A program made the translations under genes and the position numbers. 64,000 bases of DNA from assembly GCF_016907555.1 (NCBI RefSeq), contig NZ_JAFBCE010000001.1, positions 558,001 to 622,000 on the forward strand. The letters are read 5' to 3'. This DNA is from Microbacterium laevaniformans. Lineage in GTDB: Bacteria > Actinomycetota > Actinomycetes > Actinomycetales > Microbacteriaceae. Shown piece by piece: positions 1 through 9,523 of the stretch (its first letter is position 1; the number at the start of each line of letters is the position of its first letter). Under the pieces are notes generated by a model. That model had not been told where the DNA came from. It saw only the letters and a list, made by a program, of their open reading frames with translations, and did no database searches.

Positions 1-33
1 CCGACCCCCGTTCTAGCGGATATCTGAGCCTTG

Positions 34-1746
34 ATGTCGGTGCCGTCATCACCTGAGCTGCACCCAGGCGGCCGAGACCGGCGCCCGCGAGTCGAGGCCC
101 CGTCGGTCCGACGGCTCGCTGTCTATCGTCTACGGCCGCAAACAGTCGTCGTTGACGGGTACCTCGTCCATGCCATGCGGTGTCTCCGGAACTCCGTCGA
201 TTCGCTGATCGTGCTCGCGCCATCAGGTCTTCAGAGTGCGCTGCGGGCAGCCATCGGTGTCGATCTGGATGTGACCATTCTCGCCGGTGAAGAGATCGCT
301 TCGCCTCAGGGCCTCTGTCGCGCGGTGGAAGGCGAGGAGGCACGCTGGGGCCCGGTCGACGAAGTCATCGTCACCGACGACAGCTGGTTCGGGCCCGCGG
401 CTCCACTTGCTCCAGTTTTCGAACGGATGACCGCACAGCGACATTCGACGTGGACGATGATGGGCTCTTCGGCTTATTCGACCATGTGGATCGGCATCGA
501 GCGCGTCTTCTTCGCGGAGTGGGCCCGATGCGGCGGGGAGCTCGGTGCCGCGCTCGAGCGGATCGCATCGGAAGCGCAGACGGCCGGTGCCGTGGCTTTC
601 CCGCAACCCGTCGACGAGGCCGTCGCTCACGGGGGTGCACCCCTCGTGCCGATCGCGCTGTTCATCGACCCGCCGGGGACGCTGGATCTGCCTCATGTCG
701 TGCGGACGATCGAGAACGCGGGGCTCCGCGCCGGGACGGTGGCCCAACACCTCGCGCGACACATCGATCCGCGCACCTTGAATGCTCGACTTGCGCTCAT
801 GAGTGTGCTTCCCGTAGGCGGGACCTCTGAGTACCCGACCGATCGGACCATGGATGTGCGGGTGGTCGTTCATGTGGAGCCGGGCCACGCAGTGGAAGGG
901 ATCATTCCTGCTCTCCGACTTCTCGCGCCCCTGTCTCGTCTCGTTGCCACGGTTGCCGACGAGGACGTCCGTCGGGTGCAGCGTGCTTTCGAGTCACACG
1001 CGCTCACCGTCGAGATCCGGCCGGTCGATCCGCGAGAGGGACAGATGGGTGCGCTTCTGCGCGGCTGCAGCGAGTTGCTCCGTGCGGACAGCCTCGACGA
1101 TCTCCTGGTTGCGATCCGGGTCGGTACGGTGCGCGGTTCTGTTCCGCGCGTGAAGCAGTATCGAATACGGCACAGCCAGACCGCTGTCTTCGCCGACGCC
1201 GTGCATCTCAACGCCGTGCTGGATCTGTTCCACGGGGATCCGCACCTCGGTTTCGTCCTACCTCCTGTCATCGCGATCGGTGGCGAGGACCTCGGATCGG
1301 GATGGCGTGGACGTGTGGAGCGCGCGGCTGCGCTGCGTCGCTCGCTCGGCGTCGAGGTACCACTCGGCGACTCACCCCTCGAACCCCCGGCGGGGATCTG
1401 GATCGCACGGGTGGCAGCGCTGGGGACGCTCCGGCGGTATCCCCTGACTGCTGCCGATCATCGCCGCGACACGGTCGAAGGCGGCGTTTTGGAAGCCCTC
1501 ATCGCTCATGTCGTCGGCGCCAACGGTTTTTCCAGCAGAACGGTCATCGATCCGCGGGGAGCCGCAATCAGTCATGCGGATCTGGAGTACACCCTCGATC
1601 AGCTTGCGGCAGCGATCAGAGGCACTCCCACGCAACAGATCCAGCTTCTCACGCGGATGGGGGATCTCGGGGATGGGTCAGTGAAAGCGACGCTTCGTGC
1701 GGCATGGCGCCGTGCTCGAGCCAATCGTAGAGCGAATCGCGCATGA
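34..1746 (+). CDS. RgpF-like polysaccharide protein, diverged paralogue
   Basis: About 570 aa, with the same general layout as the RgpF-family protein that follows it. Residues near 110-135 (VIVTDDSWFG, then PLAPVFERM) align with VMTNDTWFG and WAGVFERM of that neighbour. The NEGFDIGAHR motif of the neighbour has no counterpart here; the equivalent stretch reads GEEIASPQGLCRAV. The C-terminal halves also match loosely. There is no signal peptide or membrane segment, so it is probably cytoplasmic. The RgpF family takes part in building rhamnose-rich surface glycans; loss of the motif suggests altered or lost catalysis. A TTG at 31 is an alternative start; ATG 34 is preferred because TATCTG lies 7 bases upstream. 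Its stop overlaps the next start by 4 bases, implying co-translation. Confidence 0.6.
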   Translation: MSVPSSPELHPGGRDRRPRVEAPSVRRLAVYRLRPQTVVVDGYLVHAMRCLRNSVDSLIVLAPSGLQSALRAAIGVDLDVTILAGEEIASPQGLCRAVEGEEARWGPVDEVIVTDDSWFGPAAPLAPVFERMTAQRHSTWTMMGSSAYSTMWIGIERVFFAEWARCGGELGAALERIASEAQTAGAVAFPQPVDEAVAHGGAPLVPIALFIDPPGTLDLPHVVRTIENAGLRAGTVAQHLARHIDPRTLNARLALMSVLPVGGTSEYPTDRTMDVRVVVHVEPGHAVEGIIPALRLLAPLSRLVATVADEDVRRVQRAFESHALTVEIRPVDPREGQMGALLRGCSELLRADSLDDLLVAIRVGTVRGSVPRVKQYRIRHSQTAVFADAVHLNAVLDLFHGDPHLGFVLPPVIAIGGEDLGSGWRGRVERAAALRRSLGVEVPLGDSPLEPPAGIWIARVAALGTLRRYPLTAADHRRDTVEGGVLEALIAHVVGANGFSSRTVIDPRGAAISHADLEYTLDQLAAAIRGTPTQQIQLLTRMGDLGDGSVKATLRAAWRRARANRRANRA

Positions 1747-3572
1747 AGCGCACGGCCCGCACAGCCTGCCCGTTGCCTGCTGACCCCCGGCGGCTGGTCA
1801 TCTTCTCGTTCTTCGACGCGGGCGGTGTGGTGGACGACTACGTCCGGTTGTCGCTCGAAGCTCTGCGTCCCCACGCTGACGAGATCGTGGTGATCGTCAA
1901 CGGTGCTCTCACGCCGGATGGCCGCGAGACTCTCGAACGATATGCGGAAGACGTCGTCGTGCGACCCAACGAAGGGTTCGATATCGGCGCGCACCGCGAC
2001 GCCCTCCGTCGAATGCGTGGGCGATTGGAGGAGTTCGACGAGGTCGTCATGACCAACGACACATGGTTCGGGGCGGTTCGCCCGTGGGCAGGTGTATTCG
2101 AACGGATGGACGCCCGTGCGTGCGACTTCTGGGGTCTGACCGATCATGCCGCGGTCAGCCCCAATCCCCTGACTCGCCGCGGGACCGCTCCGTACCACCT
2201 GCAGTCGTACTGGATCGCGGCGCGGCGGGAGATGGTCCTCTCCGCATCCTGGCAGCGGTACTGGGACCGCCTCGGCGCGTTGGACAGCTATGTCGACGCC
2301 GTCCTTCGCCATGAGCTGAAGTTCACGTCGTGGTTCAGTGACAGGGGGTGGGTGGGGGATGTGGCCTTCGGCGTCGCCAACTACGCGACGGAGAACCCCT
2401 CACTTTTTGAGCCGCTCGATCTCATCGCCGACGGTTGCCCCGCGCTTAAGCGCCGCGCACTCTTCCACTGGCCTCCGTTGCTCTCGGCGTTCGCATCTGT
2501 AGGTCCTGACGTGCTCGACGAGGCGACCAGGGAGGGTTATCCGCGGGAAGTCGTCGTCGCGAACTTGTCGCGGACCGTCGCGCCCCGCATCGTGAACGTC
2601 GCATGCGGTCTCCATACCGTCGTCTTGGCTTCGCCCGCGACGATTCCGCAGCGATTTGCGGGACGGCTGCTGGTCGTCGCGCCACTGAACAACGCCTGCG
2701 ACCCGAGCTCGCTTGCTCGGCGGATCGAAGCGATCACCGCCGGGTGGGATGAGGGGGTCGATCTTCTCCTGGTCTCTCAGCACGAGGAAACCGCGGTACC
2801 GCCCAGTCTCGTGGACGTGGTTTCGCGGGGATCGGCCCGCCTCGTCGTCGAGCCGCGCGGCGCTGATTTCGCTCTGTTCTCAACGAGCCTCTTCGACGTC
2901 GCAGGGTACGAAATGGTGCTCCGTCTCGCCGACGGATCCGGCGCCCCCGCTGACACGCGGCTGGAGCGCATGCTCGCCGACCCCGGGTCAGCGGGGGTGG
3001 TCGCGCAGCTGTTCCGAGACGAGTCGCGTTTGGGTGTTCTGTTCGCTTCACTGGATCATCGCGGTTCGCGTATCGGCGACGGGTGGGGCGTCGTGCGGGA
3101 ACGCTATCTGCAGCTCGTCTCCTGGCTGGGAATCCGCGTGCCGGCCGATGATGTGACGCCGCTTGCGCCATTCGGTGGTGCCTATCTGGCGCGTACCGCC
3201 GCCCTCGACCTGCTCTTGGGCGCGAACTGGCCCGCATCGCCTGTGGACATGGAGTACGCGGGTACCGTAAATGATGTGGCAGGCATGCTGCTCGCACCCG
3301 CGGCAGGCGAAAGAGGCTGGCATACCCGAACGGTCAGCTCCGCCCACGACCTTGAAGCAAGCCACACGTCGATGGAATATGTGGCGTCACAGCTGGCGGC
3401 CCTGATTCCCGGGGAAAGCTACCGCAAGATCGACTATCTCCGCCACTCAGAACCCATCCTCGACGACTCGGCCCTTCAGATACTCAAGATGCTGCTCCGC
3501 CGCAGATATCCGGGTTTCGTCGGGTATGTGCGTCGTGTTGCGGACAGATTGCGTCGCACCATCCGGAATTAG
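1743..3572 (+). CDS. RgpF-family (rhamnan synthesis F) glycan assembly protein
   Basis: 609 aa. The N-terminal domain carries the family signatures: RLVIFSFFDAGGVVDDYV near residue 18, RPNEGFDIGAHRDALRR near 75, and VVMTNDTWFG near 100. The family (rhamnan synthesis protein F) acts on cell-surface polysaccharides, usually as a cytoplasmic transferase or modifying enzyme; the substrate here is unknown. The second half (about 300-600) is a less conserved region shared with the upstream paralogue. The start overlaps the upstream stop as ATGA. The stop TAG shares the tetramer TTAG with the stop of the converging gene, leaving no room for a terminator between them. Confidence 0.8.
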   Translation: MKRTARTACPLPADPRRLVIFSFFDAGGVVDDYVRLSLEALRPHADEIVVIVNGALTPDGRETLERYAEDVVVRPNEGFDIGAHRDALRRMRGRLEEFDEVVMTNDTWFGAVRPWAGVFERMDARACDFWGLTDHAAVSPNPLTRRGTAPYHLQSYWIAARREMVLSASWQRYWDRLGALDSYVDAVLRHELKFTSWFSDRGWVGDVAFGVANYATENPSLFEPLDLIADGCPALKRRALFHWPPLLSAFASVGPDVLDEATREGYPREVVVANLSRTVAPRIVNVACGLHTVVLASPATIPQRFAGRLLVVAPLNNACDPSSLARRIEAITAGWDEGVDLLLVSQHEETAVPPSLVDVVSRGSARLVVEPRGADFALFSTSLFDVAGYEMVLRLADGSGAPADTRLERMLADPGSAGVVAQLFRDESRLGVLFASLDHRGSRIGDGWGVVRERYLQLVSWLGIRVPADDVTPLAPFGGAYLARTAALDLLLGANWPASPVDMEYAGTVNDVAGMLLAPAAGERGWHTRTVSSAHDLEASHTSMEYVASQLAALIPGESYRKIDYLRHSEPILDDSALQILKMLLRRRYPGFVGYVRRVADRLRRTIRN

Positions 3573-5710
3573 CCGGTACCAACCCGCGAAGTGAGGACGC
3601 TTCGCAGCAGATGATGGGCCCGGGCGTCGAAGGAGTGCTCCTCCCGGATGCGGGCGGAGATCCGTTTGAGTGTGTCCTCGGGAGGGAACACCTCGTCGAG
3701 GTCGCTGCGGAGGATTTCGAGGAGTTCAGGGATCGTGTCGTAGGTGAGTACAGCGCCTTCGAAGAGTTCGTGGATGCCTGACACCTCGTCGCTGATTGCC
3801 CGTCCGCCGGCCCCAACGACATCGAACAGCCGATTGGACACGAATCCTGCCGCTCTCATCGCGGGCCAATGATCATTGAGCACAGCGCTTGCTCGTTCGT
3901 ACATGCCCGGCAGCTCCGCATTTGGGACGCCGGTCGCGCGGATGGAAGCGGCGGGGATCCAACCGGTCCAGTCCGGGCCGTAGACCGCGACGGGAATGCC
4001 GGCTTTGAGCGGTTCGATCACGGATGGCCGCGGAATTCCCCGCGCCGTCCCGACGAAGAGTAGTCCACTGCGCTCGGTGACGCTCGACGGATGGAATCGG
4101 TGCGCATCCGTGCACTGCAACAGCGGCCGCACGGGCCGGTCGAAGACACGGGTGGCGTGCTTGGCCCACAGTGTCGAAGCGGCGAAGACCTCATCGTAGG
4201 CCTCGATTTCCGCGACAGTGATCTCGTCGGGGTGGCTGATCACCCAGAGAATCGAAAAGGCGCCCCGCGCGGCGTGGATCGGTTCGGGGCCGCGAAGGGC
4301 GAGGGTAACGTCGTCGAGATGACTCGACGGGCGCTGACGCGCGGGATACGCATCGACGACGACTTCCTGCCCGAGTCGTCGTAGCGCGTCAGCTACCCCC
4401 CGCGCAAAGTGCGTATCACCCCACCATTCCCCTCGGGGGCCCGCAGGCGCAGCGGTCTTGATCGCCCACCGCAGACTCGGGACGCGTTCCCCTGTCGGCA
4501 GTTCTACGTCGCGGCGGCGACGGACGAGGACCGGGCCTTCGGCAGACCACGACTGCACGGCGAACGAGGTCGGACTGAGGAGCTTGGCGACGTCAATGGA
4601 GCTATCCGGGCGGGGCGACACATCTGCTTCAGCTGTTGACGCGGGAGCGCGTGTCGGCACATCTGTCCTCACAACGCTCGACGTTGCGCCGATCCTCATC
4701 GCGAAGGTCGGCGACCTCAGAAATGGCACTGCCAATGACGTGTCCAGGTTAGCCGCATCTTCGGGTGGATGTCCGCGGAGCAGATCATAGCTGACGCCGC
4801 TGCGAGACACGGTGCCCGCGGAGACAATCGTTCCGGTGTCCGCGTCGAGCCAGAGCGGGCCCGCGATGACTCCGTGGGCGGCCGTCGCTGCAAGCTGGCG
4901 TAGGCCATCGGCGGTGATCTCCGCTTCGGGCGAGCGCACAATCAGGACGGCATCGGCGCGGCAGGCTGCGGTAACGGTGCGGATCACATCCGTGTCGTCG
5001 CGAACGAGGTGGATCTGCGGCAACCTGAGCTGCAAGAGCGCAGCACTCACCCACTGGTCCGCGTTTGCTCCGAGTGCGAGAACCACCCCGATATCGCCTT
5101 CGGAAAGCTCCGCCGCGATACGCAAGGCATCGCTTGCGTCTTCGGCGACTCCGATGCGTACGAGTGCGACCATGTCGCGGTCGAATGCGCTGGAGAGAGC
5201 GACGGGCTCGGTGCCTCGTGAGAGCGCGGCGGCGGCGGTGGTGCGTGCCCGCAGAACGTCGCCGGGAACGTTGACGCCGCTCAACTGCACAGATCGCCCT
5301 TGCTTGGCCGCCTGCCAGACGGCGCTGAGCGGATCGTCGGAAGGGTGCAATTCGGCGCATGCGAGTGCCCGCGCATCCCAGTTGACGCTCAGCTCGACGC
5401 GGTTGCGGTCATTCACCAGGTAGGCATAAAGGGCGGGCACGCGGCCGACATCCGAGAGCTGTCCCGACACGAGTCTTTCCTGAAGGAGCGGGTTCAGCGT
5501 GAGTCCGGTGCGGAAGCCTCCCCGGACATAGGCGCGGATGGCGGCGCGCGACGATCGTCGGACGCTTTGCGCGGCAACCAGATCGAGGTCAACGAGGTCG
5601 GCACGCCGTATTGCGCGAGCCCACCACAGCCGGTCTACGGCCTCGAGTAGGGGACGCAGTTGGCGCGATGATCGCGAGCGACGCCACAGCGCGCGCAGGC
5701 TACTCATCAT
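3569..5710 (-). CDS. two-domain glycosyltransferase, CgeB-like GT-B C-terminus
   Basis: 713 aa. Residues about 150-340 resemble a degraded GT2-type fold (ALGANADQWVSAALLQL, and VLIVRSPEAEITADGLRQL like the tail of GT2 enzymes). Residues about 420-700 form a GT-B domain of the CgeB/group 1 kind: EWWGDTHFARGVADALRRLG, a donor-site stretch FVGTARGIPRPSVIEPLKAG, and a C-terminal region with SNRLFDVVGAGGRAISDEV. Such proteins usually transfer sugars in cell-surface glycan synthesis; donor and acceptor cannot be read. TAGACT lies 6 bases before the first of two adjacent ATGs, supporting a leaderless start at 5710. It converges on the RgpF-like gene with overlapping stops. Confidence 0.7.
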   Translation of the reverse strand: MMSSLRALWRRSRSSRQLRPLLEAVDRLWWARAIRRADLVDLDLVAAQSVRRSSRAAIRAYVRGGFRTGLTLNPLLQERLVSGQLSDVGRVPALYAYLVNDRNRVELSVNWDARALACAELHPSDDPLSAVWQAAKQGRSVQLSGVNVPGDVLRARTTAAAALSRGTEPVALSSAFDRDMVALVRIGVAEDASDALRIAAELSEGDIGVVLALGANADQWVSAALLQLRLPQIHLVRDDTDVIRTVTAACRADAVLIVRSPEAEITADGLRQLAATAAHGVIAGPLWLDADTGTIVSAGTVSRSGVSYDLLRGHPPEDAANLDTSLAVPFLRSPTFAMRIGATSSVVRTDVPTRAPASTAEADVSPRPDSSIDVAKLLSPTSFAVQSWSAEGPVLVRRRRDVELPTGERVPSLRWAIKTAAPAGPRGEWWGDTHFARGVADALRRLGQEVVVDAYPARQRPSSHLDDVTLALRGPEPIHAARGAFSILWVISHPDEITVAEIEAYDEVFAASTLWAKHATRVFDRPVRPLLQCTDAHRFHPSSVTERSGLLFVGTARGIPRPSVIEPLKAGIPVAVYGPDWTGWIPAASIRATGVPNAELPGMYERASAVLNDHWPAMRAAGFVSNRLFDVVGAGGRAISDEVSGIHELFEGAVLTYDTIPELLEILRSDLDEVFPPEDTLKRISARIREEHSFDARAHHLLRSVLTSRVGTG

Positions 5711-5825
5711 CCGTCGAGTCTATCGAGTGAGCTCTTCTCGCCCGATGATAAGGTCGGCGACAGCGCCCAGATCAGCGAGGCGCATGAGCGAGTCCGGGCG
5801 TCGGGCGTGGGAGAAGGAGTCAGAC

Positions 5826-6773
5826 GTGAGCGGGTCCGCACGGGTCGGTATTGTCGTCAGGACCAAGAACCGTCCCTGGTTTTTGCGTCGCGCTCTGACG
5901 GACATCGCCGCCCAGAGATACCGCTCGTGGAACGTCTGCATCGTAAATGACGGTGGCGATCGGCGGACGGTCGAGGACATCGTCTCTGATCTATCCGCCG
6001 AGCTGCGCCCATTCGTCAACGTCCTGCACAACTCGGAATCCGCCGGGCGGTCAGCGGCGGCCAACCAGGGCATTCGGGCCCTGGACACGGAGTTCGTGGT
6101 CCTCCACGACGACGACGATCTCTGGCATCCGGAGTTCCTCGAGAAGACTGTCGAGTGGATTACAAGGCATCCCGATGAGGTCGGGGTGGTCACGCGAACG
6201 GAGATCGTCTTCGAGAAGCCCACGCCAGACGGCGGCTTCGTCGGCGTCGAGCGCGAAGTTTTTTGGGCGGATCTGGATGAGATCCGGTTCACCGATGTGC
6301 TCGAGGTAAACCGATGGGTCCCGATCTCCTACCTGTACCGGCGAGAGTTGCACGACCGGATCGGCTACTACGACGAACATGTCCACGCTGCGGAGGATTG
6401 GGATTTCGGGCTGCGCACCCTGGTCCGACACCGCGTGGGCTTTCTCGACGGGTCGCCACTCGCATATTGGATGCAGCGACGCGGCATCGAGGGGGATATG
6501 GGTAACAGTATGTTCGCCCTGGCCCACGACCATGAGCGTTTTGACAGGCAGATCAGGGATGCTGCGCTCCGCGACTACGCCGCGGCACACGGATCCGGTT
6601 TGCCGTTGTACATCGCCGGGCTCGTGAAGGAGGAATCCGGCCTCCTCCTCGAGCGCCTTCGCCGCATCGTCCGCGAAGAGGTCTCGAAAGCGCTCGATGC
6701 GCGTCCGAGTGACCTCGAGCGGGTACGTCGGCGCTTGTTCCGCCGTTACCGTGAAAGGACGCTGCGGAAGTAG
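5826..6773 (+). CDS. GT2 glycosyltransferase
   Basis: 315 aa GT-A enzyme. It has the N-terminal strand [23 protein letters not shown], a nucleotide-binding VNDGG, the metal-binding [17 protein letters not shown] near residue 95, and an [11 protein letters not shown] acceptor-side motif. It ends in a basic tail. The start is taken as GTG 5826 because AAGGAG lies six bases upstream; an earlier in-frame ATG at 5784 has no such site. It is probably cytoplasmic and transfers a sugar to a lipid-linked glycan. Its last 28 bases overlap the end of the converging UDP-glucuronate decarboxylase gene. Confidence 0.85.
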   Translation: MSGSARVGIVVRTKNRPWFLRRALTDIAAQRYRSWNVCIVNDGGDRRTVEDIVSDLSAELRPFVNVLHNSESAGRSAAANQGIRALDTEFVVLHDDDDLWHPEFLEKTVEWITRHPDEVGVVTRTEIVFEKPTPDGGFVGVEREVFWADLDEIRFTDVLEVNRWVPISYLYRRELHDRIGYYDEHVHAAEDWDFGLRTLVRHRVGFLDGSPLAYWMQRRGIEGDMGNSMFALAHDHERFDRQIRDAALRDYAAAHGSGLPLYIAGLVKEESGLLLERLRRIVREEVSKALDARPSDLERVRRRLFRRYRERTLRK

Positions 6774-7687
6774 GAGATCGTTCGATCGAGGCCTGCCCGC
6801 AAGTCGACGGTCGGCTCCCATCCCAGTTCCGTCCGTGCGAGGGAGATGTCGGGCTGCCGCTGCTGGGGATCGTCCTGAGGCAACGGGCGATGCTCGATGG
6901 TCGAGGTGCTCCCGGTGATCTGAAGCACGGCGTTCGCGAGCTCCAGCATCGTGAACTCCCCCGGATTTCCGACGTTGATGGGACCGGTGGTCTCGTGGCC
7001 GGTGTTCATCAGGCGGACCATGCCGTCGACGAGGTCGTCGACGTAGCAGAACGAGCGTGTCTGCGATCCGTCTCCGTAGATGGTGATCGCTTCACCTCGT
7101 AGCGCCTGGACGATGAAGTTGGAGACGACGCGCCCATCGTTGGGATGCATCCGCGGCCCGTAGGTGTTGAAGATGCGGATCACCTTGATGTCGAGGTCGT
7201 GCTGCCGGCGGTAGTCGAAGAACAGCGTCTCGGCGGCGCGCTTGCCCTCGTCATAGCAGGACCGCGGTCCGATGGGATTGACGTTTCCCCAGTACGTCTC
7301 CGTCTGCGGATGGACGGCGGGGTCGCCGTACACTTCCGACGTCGAGGCTTGCAGGATCGGGACGCGCAGACGCTTGGCCAGACCGAGCATGTTGATGGCG
7401 CCCATGACGCTCGTCTTCGTGGTCTGGACGGGGTCGTGCTGATAGTGCACAGGCGACGCCGGGCAGGCGAGGTTGTAGATGGCGTCGACTTCGAGGTACA
7501 GCGGGAATGTCACGTCGTGGCGGATGACCTCGAAGCGCGGATTGCCGAAGAGATGCTCGATGTTGCGGCGGCTCCCCGTGAAGAAGTTGTCGACGCAGAT
7601 GACCTCGTGGCCGTCATCGAGGAGTCGCTCGGACAGATGGGAACCGATGAAGCCTGCGCCTCCGGTGATCAGAACTCTGGAAGACAC
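6746..7687 (-). CDS. uxs: UDP-glucuronate decarboxylase (UDP-xylose synthase)
   Basis: 313 aa, the usual length for UXS. It has the extended SDR fold: NAD motif [10 protein letters not shown] at residues 8-17, then [15 protein letters not shown], which is typical of [12 protein letters not shown], and the catalytic YxxxK in [13 protein letters not shown]. Later come [10 protein letters not shown] and [18 protein letters not shown]. It oxidises and decarboxylates UDP-glucuronate to UDP-xylose in the cytoplasm, supplying xylose to the adjacent glycosyltransferases. No UDP-glucose dehydrogenase is in the window, so the precursor must come from elsewhere. GTG 7687 follows TAGGCT by 6 bases, so it may be transcribed from its own leaderless promoter as well as being last in the minus-strand operon. 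Confidence 0.93.
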   Translation of the reverse strand: MSSRVLITGGAGFIGSHLSERLLDDGHEVICVDNFFTGSRRNIEHLFGNPRFEVIRHDVTFPLYLEVDAIYNLACPASPVHYQHDPVQTTKTSVMGAINMLGLAKRLRVPILQASTSEVYGDPAVHPQTETYWGNVNPIGPRSCYDEGKRAAETLFFDYRRQHDLDIKVIRIFNTYGPRMHPNDGRVVSNFIVQALRGEAITIYGDGSQTRSFCYVDDLVDGMVRLMNTGHETTGPINVGNPGEFTMLELANAVLQITGSTSTIEHRPLPQDDPQQRQPDISLARTELGWEPTVDLRAGLDRTISYFRSVLSR

Positions 7688-7727
7688 CCGCTCAGCCTAC
7701 ACGGCGGCTTCGCCGGGCCTGGCGCTG

Positions 7728-8609
7728 TCAGCGGGTCGTGGATACCATCGTTCGCTGACCGAAGGTTCTGCCGAGACCGCCCTCCAGCCGGCCGACGAAC
7801 ATCGGCCAACCGTCGGTGATCGCGATCGGTGCCGCGTTGCGAATGCCGTAGAGCAGGCCGGCGGCGGTGAAGGCGGCTCGCCACCACAGCGGGTACCGGT
7901 GAACGGCGACGGCACGGCCGGTGCCTCGGCCGTAGGCACGGAGTTTGCGGCGCCGTTCGGCATCGGTGAGGCCGTACGCCGTGGATATGCCGTCGACGTG
8001 GATGTCGGCGGGCAACCATCGGAAGCGGTTGACCAGTTCGGGATGGGCCGACATGGCGCGAAGCAGCAGATCGGTGCCCTCCGCGACCTGCCACGGGGTG
8101 ACGGCGCCAGGGCCGATCGTCTCGTCGAATCCGCCGATCTCGTCGAACAGGCTTCGACGCATCAGGATGCCCATCTCGATGACGCTCCAGACGTTCCAGC
8201 GATCCAGGGGCGTGCCCGCGACCGGGAGTGTCGTCTTGGGACCGCGCTCGTCCCACGATGTGAAACCGCCGGCGAGGAAGTCGGGGTCCGTGATGTGCGA
8301 GCGCAGCGCGGCGACGGTTCCGGCGGGGAAGACTGTGTTGTCGTTCGGAAACGACACCACGAAGTCTGCACCGGGCAAGGCAGAAGCACCCGTGTTGCGT
8401 CCTCGCGATGCCCCACGTTCGGAGGTGGTAGCCACGACGGGGACACCTCGGGCGGCGAACTCGGCGGCGAGCGTAGCGACCGACTCGCCATTGCCCTGCG
8501 CGACGAGGATCACGCGGTCGCCTGCATCGACTTGGGTCTCCAGCGAAGCAAGCAGGGCGCGAAGGGCATCGATGCGGCCGAGAGTGGTGACGATGAAACC
8601 GAGGTGCAC
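7728..8609 (-). CDS. GT2 glycosyltransferase
   Basis: 293 aa GT-A enzyme. It begins VHLGFIVTTLGRIDALRALLASL; a GASRGRNTG motif and FVVSFPNDNTVF (metal-site region, DN rather than DD) follow. The C-terminal part has GGFDETIGPG, GTDLLLRA and a hydrophobic, amphipathic stretch near WWRAAFTAAGLLYGI that could sit at the membrane. GTG 8609 is chosen because it places the first beta strand at the N terminus, as in relatives; no strong ribosome binding site is visible. It belongs to the minus-strand polysaccharide operon, 35 bases after the next GT2 gene. The sugar is unknown. Confidence 0.8.
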   Translation of the reverse strand: MHLGFIVTTLGRIDALRALLASLETQVDAGDRVILVAQGNGESVATLAAEFAARGVPVVATTSERGASRGRNTGASALPGADFVVSFPNDNTVFPAGTVAALRSHITDPDFLAGGFTSWDERGPKTTLPVAGTPLDRWNVWSVIEMGILMRRSLFDEIGGFDETIGPGAVTPWQVAEGTDLLLRAMSAHPELVNRFRWLPADIHVDGISTAYGLTDAERRRKLRAYGRGTGRAVAVHRYPLWWRAAFTAAGLLYGIRNAAPIAITDGWPMFVGRLEGGLGRTFGQRTMVSTTR

Positions 8610-8644
8610 GAGCCTATTGTGCCCGACAGGTACGCGCGGAGCGC

Positions 8645-9523
8645 TCACTCGAGCTGATTCAGGGCAGGGTACGCAGGATCGGGGGAGTCGCGCCCGATCC
8701 TCCATCCCGCGTGCACGTAGCGTGCGCCCCGAAGGTCGCCGACGATCAAGCGCGACGCGAGCTTCGCCGTGAGACGCACATAACCCGTGGCGCGGGTCCG
8801 ACCGCCGCGAAGCCGGAGGAAGTGGCGAAACGCCTGACTCGAATAGGCCAGGATGCGCGAGCCCGCACGCGAATGCGATGACGAAACGGCATGCACGAGG
8901 TGCGCGTCGGCGACCTCGGCGAATCTCACGCCCTGTTCGTGGGAGCGCAGACCGAACTCGACGTCCTCCCAATACATGAAGAACCCTTCATCGAGCAGAC
9001 CCGTGGTCGCGAATACCCGCCGCCGAACGAGCACACACGCCCACGTGAGGAAGTCGGCCCCCTCGCCGTCGCGAGGTTGCCTGATGCTCCAGGTGAACCG
9101 GTTGAGGATCCCTCCGGCCGAGAACTGGCGTCCTTCGGGAGTGAAGATCCGTGGTCCCACGAACCCCAGCGAGGAGTCCTGCACGAGTGCGGAGTGCAGC
9201 CGGTCGAGGTGGTCCGGAGTCAAGGTGGCGTCGTTGTTGATGACCAGTACCAGGTCGATGTCCGTGGACAGAAGCTCCCGAATGCCGGCGTTCACACCCA
9301 CGGCGAAACCCGTGTTCGCCGTGAGCTCGATGAAACTCACTCGGTCATCCGGCGCGAGTGCGGCCCGGATCGTTCCGTCGGCCTCGTTGTCCACGACGAC
9401 CAGACGCGTGACTCTGTCGTTGGCGAGGAGCTGTTCCACGCATGCAGACGTTTGAGCCCGGTCGCGCCACGTGAGGACGACCGCGCCGATTCGGCTGGAG
9501 GGGAGGGTGACATCGTCAGTCAT
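8645..9523 (-). CDS. GT2 glycosyltransferase, rhamnosyltransferase-like
   Basis: 292 aa. GT-A motifs in order: GAVVLTWRDRAQTSACVEQL, VVVDNEADG, ELTANTGFAVGVNAG (a pattern common in rhamnosyltransferase-type GT2s), LVINNDATLTPDHL (metal site), then FMYWEDVEFGLRSHEQG. The enzyme probably adds one sugar to a lipid-linked intermediate on the cytoplasmic face. Rhamnose as donor is only a family-level guess. Its start overlaps the end of the upstream flippase gene by 8 bases, indicating co-translation. Confidence 0.83.
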   Translation of the reverse strand: MTDDVTLPSSRIGAVVLTWRDRAQTSACVEQLLANDRVTRLVVVDNEADGTIRAALAPDDRVSFIELTANTGFAVGVNAGIRELLSTDIDLVLVINNDATLTPDHLDRLHSALVQDSSLGFVGPRIFTPEGRQFSAGGILNRFTWSIRQPRDGEGADFLTWACVLVRRRVFATTGLLDEGFFMYWEDVEFGLRSHEQGVRFAEVADAHLVHAVSSSHSRAGSRILAYSSQAFRHFLRLRGGRTRATGYVRLTAKLASRLIVGDLRGARYVHAGWRIGRDSPDPAYPALNQLE

